A DNA stretch of 64,000 bases from Bacteroidales bacterium (GTDB lineage Bacteria; Bacteroidota; Bacteroidia; Bacteroidales; Muribaculaceae): the NCBI GenBank assembly GCA_004557825.1, contig SFFL01000001.1, forward strand, positions 158,338-222,337, read 5' to 3'. Below, piece by piece: positions 52,380-60,599 of the stretch. The notes beneath the pieces were generated by a model. The model searched no databases, was not told the origin of the DNA, and saw only the letters and a program-made list of their open reading frames with translations. How positions within the stretch are numbered: the stretch's first letter is position 1; every line of letters starts with the position of its first letter. The position numbers and the translations under genes are program-made.

Positions 52380-53948
52380 TTATTTTACAATAACTTCAAT
52401 GGGGGCGAGGTCGCGGGTAATGCCGTCGGGGCCTACCGCTTTCACGCGCGATATGTAGAACCGTTTGCCGCGGCTGAGGCGGCGGAAGGAGTCTTTCTGA
52501 CGCTGCGAGAACTTGTCGCCGGCCGATACCTCGGGGATGGCGTTGCCCATCGAATCGAAGAACACCGTCTCGAAGCTGAGCACCTTGAAGGAGATGTTGA
52601 GCAGGTCGTCATCGATGGCTGCGCCGATACCGGGGGCGTTGAGCAGCAGGCTCTTGGCCAGGCCGCGGGCACCGCCCTTATACACGCTGGCGTTGCCGTT
52701 GGCATCGGTGTAGGTGATGAAGGGGGTCGGGTCGGGGAGCTTACGCACACGGAATTTTGTGGAAGCCACCGTCATGGGGCGGCCGTCCATATCAGCCGTA
52801 ACGGTCACCGTGGCCTCCTGCCCAACTTTCGCGGGGTGAGCCACCCAGTGGTCGCCGCTGCGGGTGAGTGTGCCGTTGGACATCGATGCCGACACACCGC
52901 TCATAGCCACACCGGGCACGGAGATGGAGATAGGGTTGTCGATACCGGCATAGAGCACATTCATCATCGTGGCCGAGACGGTGGCCGTAGGCTCGATTAC
53001 GGTATATGAGGATTCAAAGGGATGGCGCGACACGCTGCCGTCGCCACGACGCACTTCCAGGTAGCCCTTATAGTCAAAGGTGCCGGTTGTGCCGGGCGAG
53101 AACTCGTAGAGGCCGCGGTCGTTGGCGAGTTTGCCGCCGTTGATATAGACTTCGGGGCGGGCGGTGGTATCTACAGCAGCCAGCACGATGTTGGCGGAAT
53201 ATTTGCCGCCGCGCATCACGAAGCGGCTCTGCGGAATCACGAAGGCGTTAAGCTCGTTGACGCGCACATCGCCGGCGTCGACATTGCCCAGGAGGGTCTG
53301 GAGCGCCTCGCCCTCGGCATATTTCACATCGTTCTGCAGTTTGGTGAGCAGCGTCACGGCAGCCACAACGGGCTGATTATCGAACTTCGATTCCTCCCAC
53401 GACTGTTTGCCCAGGGTGCCCTTGCGGAGCACGGGGTCGGTGGAGAGAGCCGTGAGGATATTCTTGCGCTTGACCGAGTCGGGCATAAGCGACGCGATGT
53501 AGTTGCGGTAACTGTCGATATTGTTGCGCAGGGTGCGTCCGCGCTTGGCCTTGTCGGTGAGCATCACCACGGATGCTGCTTCCAGGTTGTCGCGGTTCTG
53601 AATGTCGTCGACCTTGCCGTCTTTGCCGTCGGCCTCCCAGACGATCAGCTGCTTGAGAGTGTCGATTTTCTCGTAGAGCCCGCGGGTAATGCGCCTTACC
53701 TCCACGGCCTTGTCATACCATACCTTACCCTTTTCGGGGTTATGCTGGGCGAAGGCGTCGAGAGTGTTGAGGATGGCGACATTGCGCTGCTCCACATTGT
53801 TGTTGGTGCGTGTAAGCCCCTCCTCCACCTGGGTGAACCCGTTGAGCACGTCGCTCGACACGTTCAGTGCCAACATGGCGGTCAGAACGATGTACATCAG
53901 GTTGATCATCTTCTGACGGGGTGAGAGCTGATTATTGTTAGTACCCAA
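52380..53948 (-). CDS. porM: type IX secretion system protein PorM/GldM
   Basis: Inner-membrane-anchored subunit that with PorL forms the T9SS motor and reaches through the periplasm to the PorKN ring. 522 residues: a short cytoplasmic N terminus (MGTNNNQLSPRQKMINLMYI), one transmembrane helix overlapping Y-I-V-L-T-A-M-L-A-L-N-V (about 18-36), then long periplasmic D1-D4 beta domains ending P-I-E-V-I-V-K. Length and N terminus match the family (about 510-520). It lies 51 bp after porL. Confidence 0.94.
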   Translation of the reverse strand: MGTNNNQLSPRQKMINLMYIVLTAMLALNVSSDVLNGFTQVEEGLTRTNNNVEQRNVAILNTLDAFAQHNPEKGKVWYDKAVEVRRITRGLYEKIDTLKQLIVWEADGKDGKVDDIQNRDNLEAASVVMLTDKAKRGRTLRNNIDSYRNYIASLMPDSVKRKNILTALSTDPVLRKGTLGKQSWEESKFDNQPVVAAVTLLTKLQNDVKYAEGEALQTLLGNVDAGDVRVNELNAFVIPQSRFVMRGGKYSANIVLAAVDTTARPEVYINGGKLANDRGLYEFSPGTTGTFDYKGYLEVRRGDGSVSRHPFESSYTVIEPTATVSATMMNVLYAGIDNPISISVPGVAMSGVSASMSNGTLTRSGDHWVAHPAKVGQEATVTVTADMDGRPMTVASTKFRVRKLPDPTPFITYTDANGNASVYKGGARGLAKSLLLNAPGIGAAIDDDLLNISFKVLSFETVFFDSMGNAIPEVSAGDKFSQRQKDSFRRLSRGKRFYISRVKAVGPDGITRDLAPIEVIVK

Positions 53949-53999
53949 TGGTAGTGAGTTTTAGCGGTTAAAGAGGATTCAGTGATGCCGGAAGGGCGA

Positions 54000-55019
54000 T
54001 TAGTTGCCGGGATAGAAGCCGGCGTGCTCCGATGCGCCGGGGGTGCCGGGCTGAGCGTCGGGAGCCTGCGATGCCTGAGCAGGAGCAGGTGCGGGAGCGG
54101 TTGTCGGGGCAGCCGGTGCGGGGGCAGCGGGCTGAACAGGCGCCGCGGCGGCGGCCATAGGATTGGCGCCATACATATTGATGGTCATGGCGTGGATCAT
54201 CTTTTCGTACACCTGGTTGAGCTGTGCCATATAGATGGCCATCTTCTCAGTCTCCTCGCAGTAGCGCGCGGAGGAGTTGGAGGAGCGCTCATACATATCG
54301 CGGATATCCTTGATGCCGGTGTTGACGCGGTCGATAGCGTCGAGCTGCGACGACACGCTCTTGAGCTGTATCTCGTAGATGGTGTTGAGGCCCTGGATGT
54401 TGCGGTTGAGGCTCTGCATCTGCTCCACATAGCCATCGCTGCTGCGGGTGATGCTCTCGGAGTTTTCGGTGATAGCCTTGTAGGATTCGAGCAGCACATC
54501 GCTCACGGTGTTGAGCGAGCGGGTGGTCTCCTGCAGGTGGCGCAGCTCCTCAGCCATAGCGGCAACCTGGTCGAGATAGCTCTGTGTGGCGCCCACCATC
54601 GCCCCCACCACTTCGGCAGGGTTGGCGTCGGCAGGGATTACCGGAGCCTGAATGGGAGCCTGCTGCACGGGAGCGCCGGGCTGTGCGGCCACATTGGCGC
54701 CGCCGTTGATCACCACACCGCTGCCCGAGGCGAAGTCGGGGCGGTCTTCGGGGTTCTCCGTATCAAACACGGGGAACACGTTCTCCCACTTATATGTGCG
54801 GGGCGGACGGTCGAAGGCGGTGAGGGTAAACATCAGCACCTCGGTGCCCATACCGAGCGACAGCAGGAAGTTGCCGCCGGGGAGGTGCAGAATCTTGAAC
54901 AGCGCGCCCCAGATTACGACGGCTGCGCCGATTGAGTAAGCGAAATTGAAGAAACGCTGACCGCTGTCGGATGAAATCCATGCGGAGATGCCGCGCTTGT
55001 ATTTTTTATATTTTCCCAT
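54000..55019 (-). CDS. porL: type IX secretion system motor protein PorL/GldL
   Basis: Proton-driven motor subunit of the T9SS. 339 residues with two N-terminal transmembrane helices (FFNFAYSIGAAVVIWGALF and GNFLLSLGMGTEVLMFTLTA) separated by K-I-L-H-L-P-G-G, the strongly conserved GldL block. A long cytoplasmic helical part and a Pro/Ala-rich C-terminal tail (about 285-330, P-A-A-P-A-P-A-A-P repeats) follow. The tail is longer than in the classic GldL (about 215 residues). A tandem-repeat spacer separates it from porK. Confidence 0.93.
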   Translation of the reverse strand: MGKYKKYKRGISAWISSDSGQRFFNFAYSIGAAVVIWGALFKILHLPGGNFLLSLGMGTEVLMFTLTAFDRPPRTYKWENVFPVFDTENPEDRPDFASGSGVVINGGANVAAQPGAPVQQAPIQAPVIPADANPAEVVGAMVGATQSYLDQVAAMAEELRHLQETTRSLNTVSDVLLESYKAITENSESITRSSDGYVEQMQSLNRNIQGLNTIYEIQLKSVSSQLDAIDRVNTGIKDIRDMYERSSNSSARYCEETEKMAIYMAQLNQVYEKMIHAMTINMYGANPMAAAAAPVQPAAPAPAAPTTAPAPAPAQASQAPDAQPGTPGASEHAGFYPGN

Positions 55020-55055
55020 TGATATAATGATGGAGAAATGGTTGTCAATCTGTTA

Positions 55056-55130
55056 TTTGCCCGAGGGGGATGATTTGCCCGAGGGGATTATTGCCCGAAG
55101 GGGAATTATATGCCCGAGGGGATTATTTGG
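55056..55130. repeat. Imperfect tandem repeat between porK and porL
   Basis: Four copies of GCCCGAGGGGATTATTT-like units starting at about 55059, 55077, 55093 and 55112 (spacing 16-19 bp). The last unit includes the porK stop codon (55123-55125). Confidence 0.75.
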
Positions 55131-56568
55131 AGGATTTCTGCCCCTTGGCGTAGCCTATCTGGCTGCGCACACAGCGGAAACCGATGTAGGAGCGCTGCTC
55201 GTTCTGAAATTCCCACATACGGATGTCGCTGCGGATGTTGTGAGCCACATCCTTCCAGGAACCGCCGCGCACGATTTTGCGCTTCATGCGGTAGGGATCC
55301 TCAACGGCTGCGTCGTAGCGGTATTCGGGATTGAGGTCGGAGGTGAGGTCCTGCACCGTCTCCACAAACGCCGTGGAAGTCCATTCGCTCACATTGCCGG
55401 CCATATCATACAAGCCGAAATCGTTGGGCGAATAGGTGCCCACGCGCGAGGTAATCAGGTGGCCGTCCTTCACATAGTTGCCGTCGTTGGGCTTAAAGTT
55501 GGCGTAGAAGCACCCTTTGTCCTCGCTCATAGTGAGGTCGCCTTCCCAGGGATACATATTGCCGTTCTCGCCGGCACGTGCTGCGAATTCCCATTCAGCC
55601 TCGGTGGGGAGGCGGTAAGGCTCCACATAGATGCCATCCTTGCCCAGGGAGCGCTTCAGGAAGTCGGTGCGCCAGTTGCAGAAAGCGTTGGCCTGTTCCC
55701 AGCTCACACCCACCACGGGGTATTCGCTGTAGCCGCCCTGATTGAAGTACATACGCACGTAAGGCTCGTTGTAGGCGTTCTCGAAGTCGTTGACCCAGCA
55801 GGTGGTGTCGGGGTACACATTTATAATATATGTATTGAGGAAGTCGTAGTCGCCGGTAAGGCCGCGGGTGATGGTCTGACGCACGATTTCGCCCTCATCG
55901 GTGATGTAGGCGGTATCCTTCGAGATGGTGGGGATATCGGTGGGAGTGGCCAGGTCGGTGTTGTAGACACGACGGCGCGGGTCAAGACGGTTGCGGCGCT
56001 TGGCGGCCTCGGTGTGATTGTACACCTCGTAGCGGTAGTTGAGCTGCGCGGGGTCAAGTTCGCGCGCACCGGTGATGGGGTTGGTGCGGTAAACACTTTC
56101 GATGGCGCGCTGGGCATCCTCGTCGGGATTGCGCCAGGGAATGGGCTTCGACCAGTTCAGGTGGGGCTTGATGGGATTGCCCTGCTTGTCCTCTTCGATT
56201 TTGTAGGCCTCATTGCCGCCGTAAGCGGGGTCGGCCAGACGCTCGCGGATGATAGAGTCGCGCACCCAGAAGACAAACTGCTTGTACTTGGAATTGGTCA
56301 CCTCGGTCTCGTCCATCCAGAAAGCATCCACCGACATCCCTTTGGTGTCGGCCTGCAGATTCCAGACGCTGTCGGCCTTGGCAGGACCCATGTTCATTGA
56401 GCCGCGGCTCACGAGCACCATACCGTAGGGGGTAGGCTCTGCAAATGAGCTGCCGCCCACGCCGGTGACTTCACCTCCGGCAGATCCGCCCCTGCGGCCC
56501 GATGCGCAGCTTGCAGCCGAGAGCATCAGCAGGGCGGCGGGCAGGATATATAACGAAAGTTTTTTCAT
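55123..56568 (-). CDS. porK: type IX secretion system lipoprotein PorK/GldK
   Basis: Outer-membrane lipoprotein of the PorK-PorN ring. 481 residues: signal peptide with lipobox L-S-A-A-S-C (Cys21), then a formylglycine-generating-enzyme-like (SUMF1) fold with SRGSMNMGPAKADS, FWMDETEVTNSKYKQFV, PVVGVSWEQANAFCNWR, RLPTEAEWEFAAR, DMAGNVSEWTSTAF, GGSWKD and a final I-G-F-R-C-V-R. The fold serves structurally in GldK, not as an enzyme. The order porK-L-M-N is complete and colinear. Confidence 0.94.
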   Translation of the reverse strand: MKKLSLYILPAALLMLSAASCASGRRGGSAGGEVTGVGGSSFAEPTPYGMVLVSRGSMNMGPAKADSVWNLQADTKGMSVDAFWMDETEVTNSKYKQFVFWVRDSIIRERLADPAYGGNEAYKIEEDKQGNPIKPHLNWSKPIPWRNPDEDAQRAIESVYRTNPITGARELDPAQLNYRYEVYNHTEAAKRRNRLDPRRRVYNTDLATPTDIPTISKDTAYITDEGEIVRQTITRGLTGDYDFLNTYIINVYPDTTCWVNDFENAYNEPYVRMYFNQGGYSEYPVVGVSWEQANAFCNWRTDFLKRSLGKDGIYVEPYRLPTEAEWEFAARAGENGNMYPWEGDLTMSEDKGCFYANFKPNDGNYVKDGHLITSRVGTYSPNDFGLYDMAGNVSEWTSTAFVETVQDLTSDLNPEYRYDAAVEDPYRMKRKIVRGGSWKDVAHNIRSDIRMWEFQNEQRSYIGFRCVRSQIGYAKGQKSSK

Positions 56569-56638
56569 ATATGATCGAGAGTTAAGAGTCGAGAGTCAGA
56601 AATATTATTTATGTGATATGTGCTGGAGAGAGAGGATG

Positions 56639-57691
56639 TCAGAATATGCGCACGCTGCGGTGCTTGTGGCGGTTCTTCTCGCCTAAATTCAGCTTCAGGC
56701 TGTAGCCGATGAAGAACTCGAAGCTGCCCGAGGAGGCCAGGGAGATGTCGCTCACCGGATAGTCGTAGCTCACACCCAGCAGGAAGCCCTTGAATTCGCC
56801 CTGCACTATGGCATAAACCGCATCTTTCCAGCGGTAACCCACACCGGCGGTGATAAACTTATTGTAGCGTCCGCGAAGTGTGGCTTCCCAGGTGGTGAAG
56901 GTAAAATCGGTCTTTACCAGGGCGGAAGGTAACACTTCAAATAACGTATTTTTTATCTTTATATTGCTTCCCGCCATAAAATAAAGGGTACGCCCCACGA
57001 GAAATTCATAGTTTTTCTCGGTGGAATTTTCACCCGATTCGGCATTGAGGCGGATGGCAGGAGCATTGAGATGGGTGCCCGAGACGCCCACCCAGAATTT
57101 CGGATGGGAATAGAACAGACCGGCCGACACATCCAGGGCGTTGCCGCGGATGTCCTGCTTGGGGATGGCCTCATCGTCGGGCTGATGATAGTCGTCCTGG
57201 TCGGGGATATACACCTCCGAGCCCTTGAACGACTGGTCGACGAATCCGATCTGCGCGCCTATCGAGAGCACGCCTTTGAAGAGTTTCTGCTTGTAGGCCA
57301 CCTGGGCGCCGATATTCATATTTTTATACAGGCCAAGCGACTCCTGCTGAATCACCAGACCCACGCCGAAGCGTTTGCGAAACAGCTTGAAGGGCATATC
57401 GGCGGTGCCCATAAAAGTTTTCGGGGCGCCGTGGATGCCCACCCACTGCAGGCGCGCACCGGCGCGGATGCGCAGCAGGTCGGAAGTGCCGATGGCACCG
57501 GCGTTGTAGTATGAGGGCACCTCGAAATACTGAGTGAACTGGGCGTCGTTCTGGGCGTTAGCTCCGCCGGCAAAGAGCAGGGCGGCAGCGGCCACTGCGG
57601 CGAAGCGCAATGGCAGGCAGCGCAGCAGGGCGGCAAGCACACCTGCGCCAGGGCGGTCACACAGCAGTATGTTCGGCAAGTATTTTTTCAT
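56639..57691 (-). CDS. porP: PorP/SprF family T9SS outer-membrane protein
   Basis: 350 residues from the ATG at 57691 (an upstream ATG at 57724 would overlap porT and add 11 residues). After a signal peptide (ending G-G-A-N-A-Q) the PorP_SprF barrel follows: NDAQFTQYFEVPSYYNAGAIG, LRIRAGARLQWVG, PKTFMGTADMPF, YKNMNIGAQVAYKQKL and a C-terminal K-L-N-L-G-E-K-N-R. PorP proteins are part of the T9SS and, in gliding bacteria, of adhesin delivery. It lies between porT and porK. Confidence 0.92.
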   Translation of the reverse strand: MKKYLPNILLCDRPGAGVLAALLRCLPLRFAAVAAAALLFAGGANAQNDAQFTQYFEVPSYYNAGAIGTSDLLRIRAGARLQWVGIHGAPKTFMGTADMPFKLFRKRFGVGLVIQQESLGLYKNMNIGAQVAYKQKLFKGVLSIGAQIGFVDQSFKGSEVYIPDQDDYHQPDDEAIPKQDIRGNALDVSAGLFYSHPKFWVGVSGTHLNAPAIRLNAESGENSTEKNYEFLVGRTLYFMAGSNIKIKNTLFEVLPSALVKTDFTFTTWEATLRGRYNKFITAGVGYRWKDAVYAIVQGEFKGFLLGVSYDYPVSDISLASSGSFEFFIGYSLKLNLGEKNRHKHRSVRIF

Positions 57692-57720
57692 CTGTAATGC
57701 CTGTAGTGCGGGCACATTCG

Positions 57721-58485
57721 TCATTCAAAATAAAACGACAGTACAATCATCTTTGTCGTGGCCCGCTTGAGCGATGCGTTTATATTGGTAGCCAGTGGGT
57801 TATCCACAAGGTCGGGGCGATTGTGGTTGATGCAGTCGGTAAGACCGTAGCAGAACTTTATCTCGGGGTTGAGCTTGAAGAAGGGGAGATATATGTCGCA
57901 ACCGAAGCCTACGGAGAGCATAAAATCGGTACTTTTGAGCTGGAGGAAGTCGCTGCTTTTCTTGGTCACATCAAAGGCCGGGATGACACCGCCGATTACG
58001 TATGGACGGATGTTGCGCAGGCGTTGTGAGGCAAACTTCAGCTCCACGGGGAGCACCACATAGGCCGATTTCAGGTTCTGACGCTCCTCCTGACCGGAGT
58101 TAGTGTCAAGAAATTTCACCACGCGGTTGCCGAACCAAAGTCCGGGGCTTACACGCAGCGAAAAATATGTATTCAGACGCAGTTCGCCAAGCGCGGTGAC
58201 GCAGAAACCGGGATTGTAGGAGGGCTGCTCCATAAACCAGGTCTGCCCCTCGGCGGTGACGAAACCGTTGTGGTGCATACTCAGGCCAAACATATTCAGC
58301 CCCACAGAGAAGCCCAGGTGGAAGCGGCGCAAATCGGCATAGGGGCGGTTGAGAAGGTCGTCGTTGAGCTTTTTCGCCTCGGCGGAGGGAGCGCACAAGA
58401 GCGCAGATGCCGCCACGACAGCTGCAATTGCTATCGCGGAAGCGCGCCGGGCGCTGCGGAATATGGCCGGAATCAGGTTCATCAC
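57721..58485 (-). CDS. porT: PorT/SprT family outer-membrane protein
   Basis: 254 residues: signal peptide (about 1-37, ending P-S-A-E-A-K), then an eight-stranded barrel of the PorT type with H-L-G-F-S-V-G-L-N-M-F, G-F-C-V-T-A-L-G-E-L-R-L, VVLPVELKFASQRLRN, RPYVIGGV, KSTDFMLSVGFGCDIYLPFF and a C-terminal K-M-I-V-L-S-F-Y-F-E. First gene of the T9SS block. Two adjacent Met codons (58485, 58482) are possible starts. Confidence 0.9.
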   Translation of the reverse strand: MMNLIPAIFRSARRASAIAIAAVVAASALLCAPSAEAKKLNDDLLNRPYADLRRFHLGFSVGLNMFGLSMHHNGFVTAEGQTWFMEQPSYNPGFCVTALGELRLNTYFSLRVSPGLWFGNRVVKFLDTNSGQEERQNLKSAYVVLPVELKFASQRLRNIRPYVIGGVIPAFDVTKKSSDFLQLKSTDFMLSVGFGCDIYLPFFKLNPEIKFCYGLTDCINHNRPDLVDNPLATNINASLKRATTKMIVLSFYFE

Positions 58486-58548
58486 ATAAATAACGCGACG
58501 CGCGGGGGATTATTGTATGTTAATAATTGTTAAGCGCTCAACCACCCC

Positions 58549-58579
58549 TTTACCATGGTGCGTTTATCTATTAACTTTG
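58549..58579 (+). promoter_or_regulatory. promoter of the small lipoprotein gene
   Basis: TTTA (58549-58552), 19 bp, TAACTTTG (58572-58579). The ATG at 58594 is 14 bp downstream, so the leader is very short. Confidence 0.65.
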
Positions 58580-58593
58580 CAAAAAATTCTGAA

Positions 58594-58983
58594 ATGAAGA
58601 AAAAAGCCCTACATCTGCTGCTCCTGCTCTCAGCGATAGTTCTCAGCACCGGTTTCACCTCCTGCGACGACGACGATGACGACTACTACCCCGATATGTG
58701 GTATCTCACCGGCACATGGCAGTGTATGCAGTACCCCGACGAGACGCTTGATTTTTACTCCGACGGCACCGGGATGTGGCAGAATACATATACCGGCGAA
58801 TATGAGGAATTCGACTACAACACGCACGACTACGGGCTGTGGTTCTACTGGTATCCTGCCTATGGCGCGCCCTACACCGAGGACTGCTCCATCTATGTTG
58901 TCAACCGCAACGCTATGTCGATAACCTATCCCCCGAGCTATGATTCAGGACCTGTCACCCTCAACTACTCCCGTCTATACTGA
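58594..58983 (+). CDS. small acidic lipoprotein (lipocalin-like)
   Basis: 129 residues. A signal peptide ends in lipobox T-G-F-T-S-C followed directly by six Asp. After the lipobox come W-Y-L-T-G-T-W-Q-C and alternating Tyr/Trp/Asp strands, a pattern seen in small lipocalin-like (DUF-type) lipoproteins of Bacteroidales. The Asp run after the Cys is compatible with retention or export signals of Bacteroidota lipoproteins, but this is inference. The promoter places the start at 58594 rather than 58555. No function is assigned. Confidence 0.72.
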   Translation: MKKKALHLLLLLSAIVLSTGFTSCDDDDDDYYPDMWYLTGTWQCMQYPDETLDFYSDGTGMWQNTYTGEYEEFDYNTHDYGLWFYWYPAYGAPYTEDCSIYVVNRNAMSITYPPSYDSGPVTLNYSRLY

Positions 58984-59038
58984 TTCTCCCTATAATCCTC
59001 CACCCCGAGTGCTTGCAACCTCGTAAAAAACAAGACCA

Positions 59039-59785
59039 ATGACCCAAAAATCCGCCCCTGCCCCGGTAGTTTCTGCCAACCGCAGACCCTTCCTCACCCT
59101 CCCCTTCATCTGCCTCACCGCCCTGTTTGTGGCGTGTCTGATCATTTCTAACCTGATTGAAATCAAGACCGTGCCCTTAGGCCCCTTCACCGTCACGGCC
59201 GGCCTGGCAGTTTTCCCCATCTCCTATATTATTAATGACTGCATAGTGGAAGTCTACGGCTTCCGCCCGGCTCGCCTCGTCATCTGGCTCGGATTCGCCC
59301 TGAGCCTCATCACCGCCCTGCTGCTCCAGCTGGCCATCGCCCTGCCCGGCACCGACGACTGGCAGCATCAGGAAGCTATGGAAGCCATCTACGGCTCGGT
59401 GCCCCGCATTATGATAGCCAGCTTCACCGCCTTCATCTGCGGTTCGATGGTCAATGCCTACGTGATGAGCATAATGAAGCGCCGCGCCTCGCGCACCGCC
59501 GTCGGCCACAAACGGCTCACATTCTCGCTGCGCGCCATCATATCCACGCTTTGGGGCGAAGGCGTCGACTCTATAATATTCTTCCCCATAGCCTTCGCCG
59601 GAGCGCTCACCTGGTCGACCATCGCCTCGCTCATCATCGCCCAGGCCCTGCTCAAAACGCTCTACGAAATCCTCGTGCTCCCCGTCACAGTAATTATAGT
59701 GCAGCGCCTCAAACGCCTGGAGCGCCTCGACACCATCGACCCCTCCGGCACCGACTACCGCTGGTGGCGCCTCACCGACCTTTAG
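59039..59785 (+). CDS. queuosine precursor transporter (YhhQ / VUT family)
   Basis: 248-residue inner-membrane protein with about six helices. The DUF165/YhhQ signature is visible as VACLIISNLIEIKTV, F-P-I-S-Y-I-I-N-D-C-I-V-E-V-Y-G and W-G-E-G-V-D-S-I-I-F-F-P-I-A-F. These proteins import queuine precursors such as preQ0/preQ1, which fits the presence of queA at 8.8 kb. The last ~20 residues are polar. The gene is separated by 55 bp from the lipoprotein gene. Confidence 0.9.
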   Translation: MTQKSAPAPVVSANRRPFLTLPFICLTALFVACLIISNLIEIKTVPLGPFTVTAGLAVFPISYIINDCIVEVYGFRPARLVIWLGFALSLITALLLQLAIALPGTDDWQHQEAMEAIYGSVPRIMIASFTAFICGSMVNAYVMSIMKRRASRTAVGHKRLTFSLRAIISTLWGEGVDSIIFFPIAFAGALTWSTIASLIIAQALLKTLYEILVLPVTVIIVQRLKRLERLDTIDPSGTDYRWWRLTDL

Positions 59786-59981
59786 CCACGGCCGCCACAA
59801 ATCTCCACAAATATAGAGCATTAAATAATTTTTTTTGCAGAAATATTGCGCCCGTTTCAGAAAAAATCACGATATTTGCACTTGCATTTGCGCCGAAACG
59901 AGCTAAATTCGGCCTAACCCGCTACGGCTCAGCGCTTTGCAGCAAACCGATTTTAACTCATACTAAAACTTATATCCCGCT

Positions 59982-60260
59982 ATGACCAAAGCAGAAATCG
60001 TAAACGAGATTTCCAAAACAACCGGCATCGAACGCGCCGCAGTTCTTGACACAATAGAAAAGTTCATGGAAGTTGTGAAAGACTCCCTCGCTCACGGCGA
60101 GCCCGTCTATCTCCGTGGCTTCGGCAGCTTCATCATCAAAACCCGCTCGCAGAAGACCGCACGCGACATCTCCAAGAACACCACTATCATCATCCCTGAG
60201 CACAAAATCCCCGCTTTCAAGCCCGCAAAAGTGTTCATGGAAGACCTCAAGAACCAGTAA
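59982..60260 (+). CDS. HU-type DNA-binding protein
   Basis: 92-residue nucleoid protein of the HU/IHF family. MTKAEIVNEISKTTGIERAA begins the helix pair, GFGSFIIKTRSQKTARDI forms the saddle and the arm region, and the V-P-x-x-x-x-P-x-F-K-like end is IIPEHKIPAFKPAKVFMEDL. The GFGSF motif is the HU signature. It binds DNA with little sequence specificity. The 196-bp region upstream contains AT-rich promoter-like sequence without a full consensus. Confidence 0.93.
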   Translation: MTKAEIVNEISKTTGIERAAVLDTIEKFMEVVKDSLAHGEPVYLRGFGSFIIKTRSQKTARDISKNTTIIIPEHKIPAFKPAKVFMEDLKNQ

Positions 60261-60358
60261 TTCCAGGCCCCGCAGCCCCAGAATTGCTCCCGGCAATCTG
60301 ATTCCGGAGATTTTGAATTCTCCATATTAAGTAAAACCCTTTTAATTTTTTCGTAACA

Positions 60359-60448
60359 ATGCCCAGCGGAAAGAAAAGAAAAGGCCACAAGATGGCCACA
60401 CACAAGCGTAAAAAACGCCTGAGAAAGAACCGTCATAAGAAGAAGTAA
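60359..60448 (+). CDS. AURKAIP1/COX24-domain small basic protein
   Basis: 29 residues, half of them Lys, Arg or His: M-P-S-G-K-K-R-K-G-H-K-M-A-T-H-K-R-K-K-R. It matches the conserved Bacteroidota form of the AURKAIP1/COX24 domain (M-x-S-G-K-K-R-K...K-R-K-K-R-x-R-K-N-R-H-K). Relatives are mitochondrial small-subunit protein mS38, so a ribosome-associated role is likely by family, not shown here. It is easy to miss because of its size. It lies between HU and the rng leader hairpin. Confidence 0.85.
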   Translation: MPSGKKRKGHKMATHKRKKRLRKNRHKKK

Positions 60449-60472
60449 TTCTTCCTTTACCGAACAGGCTAA

Positions 60473-60554
60473 AAACGCGATAAAGAATAAGAACAAACTT
60501 TTCACCACGGTCATCTCCCTGCCGAGCACCGCGTAAAAGTTTGTTCTCGCGTTT
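60473..60554 (+). promoter_or_regulatory. long hairpin upstream of rng
   Basis: AAACGCGA (60473-60480) pairs with TCGCGTTT (60547-60554), and GAACAAACTTTT (60491-60502) pairs with AAAAGTTTGTTC (60535-60546). Together this is a 20-bp perfect stem with a 10-nt bulge on one side and a 32-nt loop, ending 45 bp before the rng start. It lacks a T-run, so a terminator is unlikely. Confidence 0.75.
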
Positions 60555-60599
60555 ATTAGCACAGCCACTATTTACACCGATTCAATCAAGGATGAACGA

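Noticed and set aside
54988..56400. 470-residue open frame on the plus strand across porK
   Set aside because: Antisense to a well-supported GldK gene; Val/Gly/His-rich shadow composition and no motifs.
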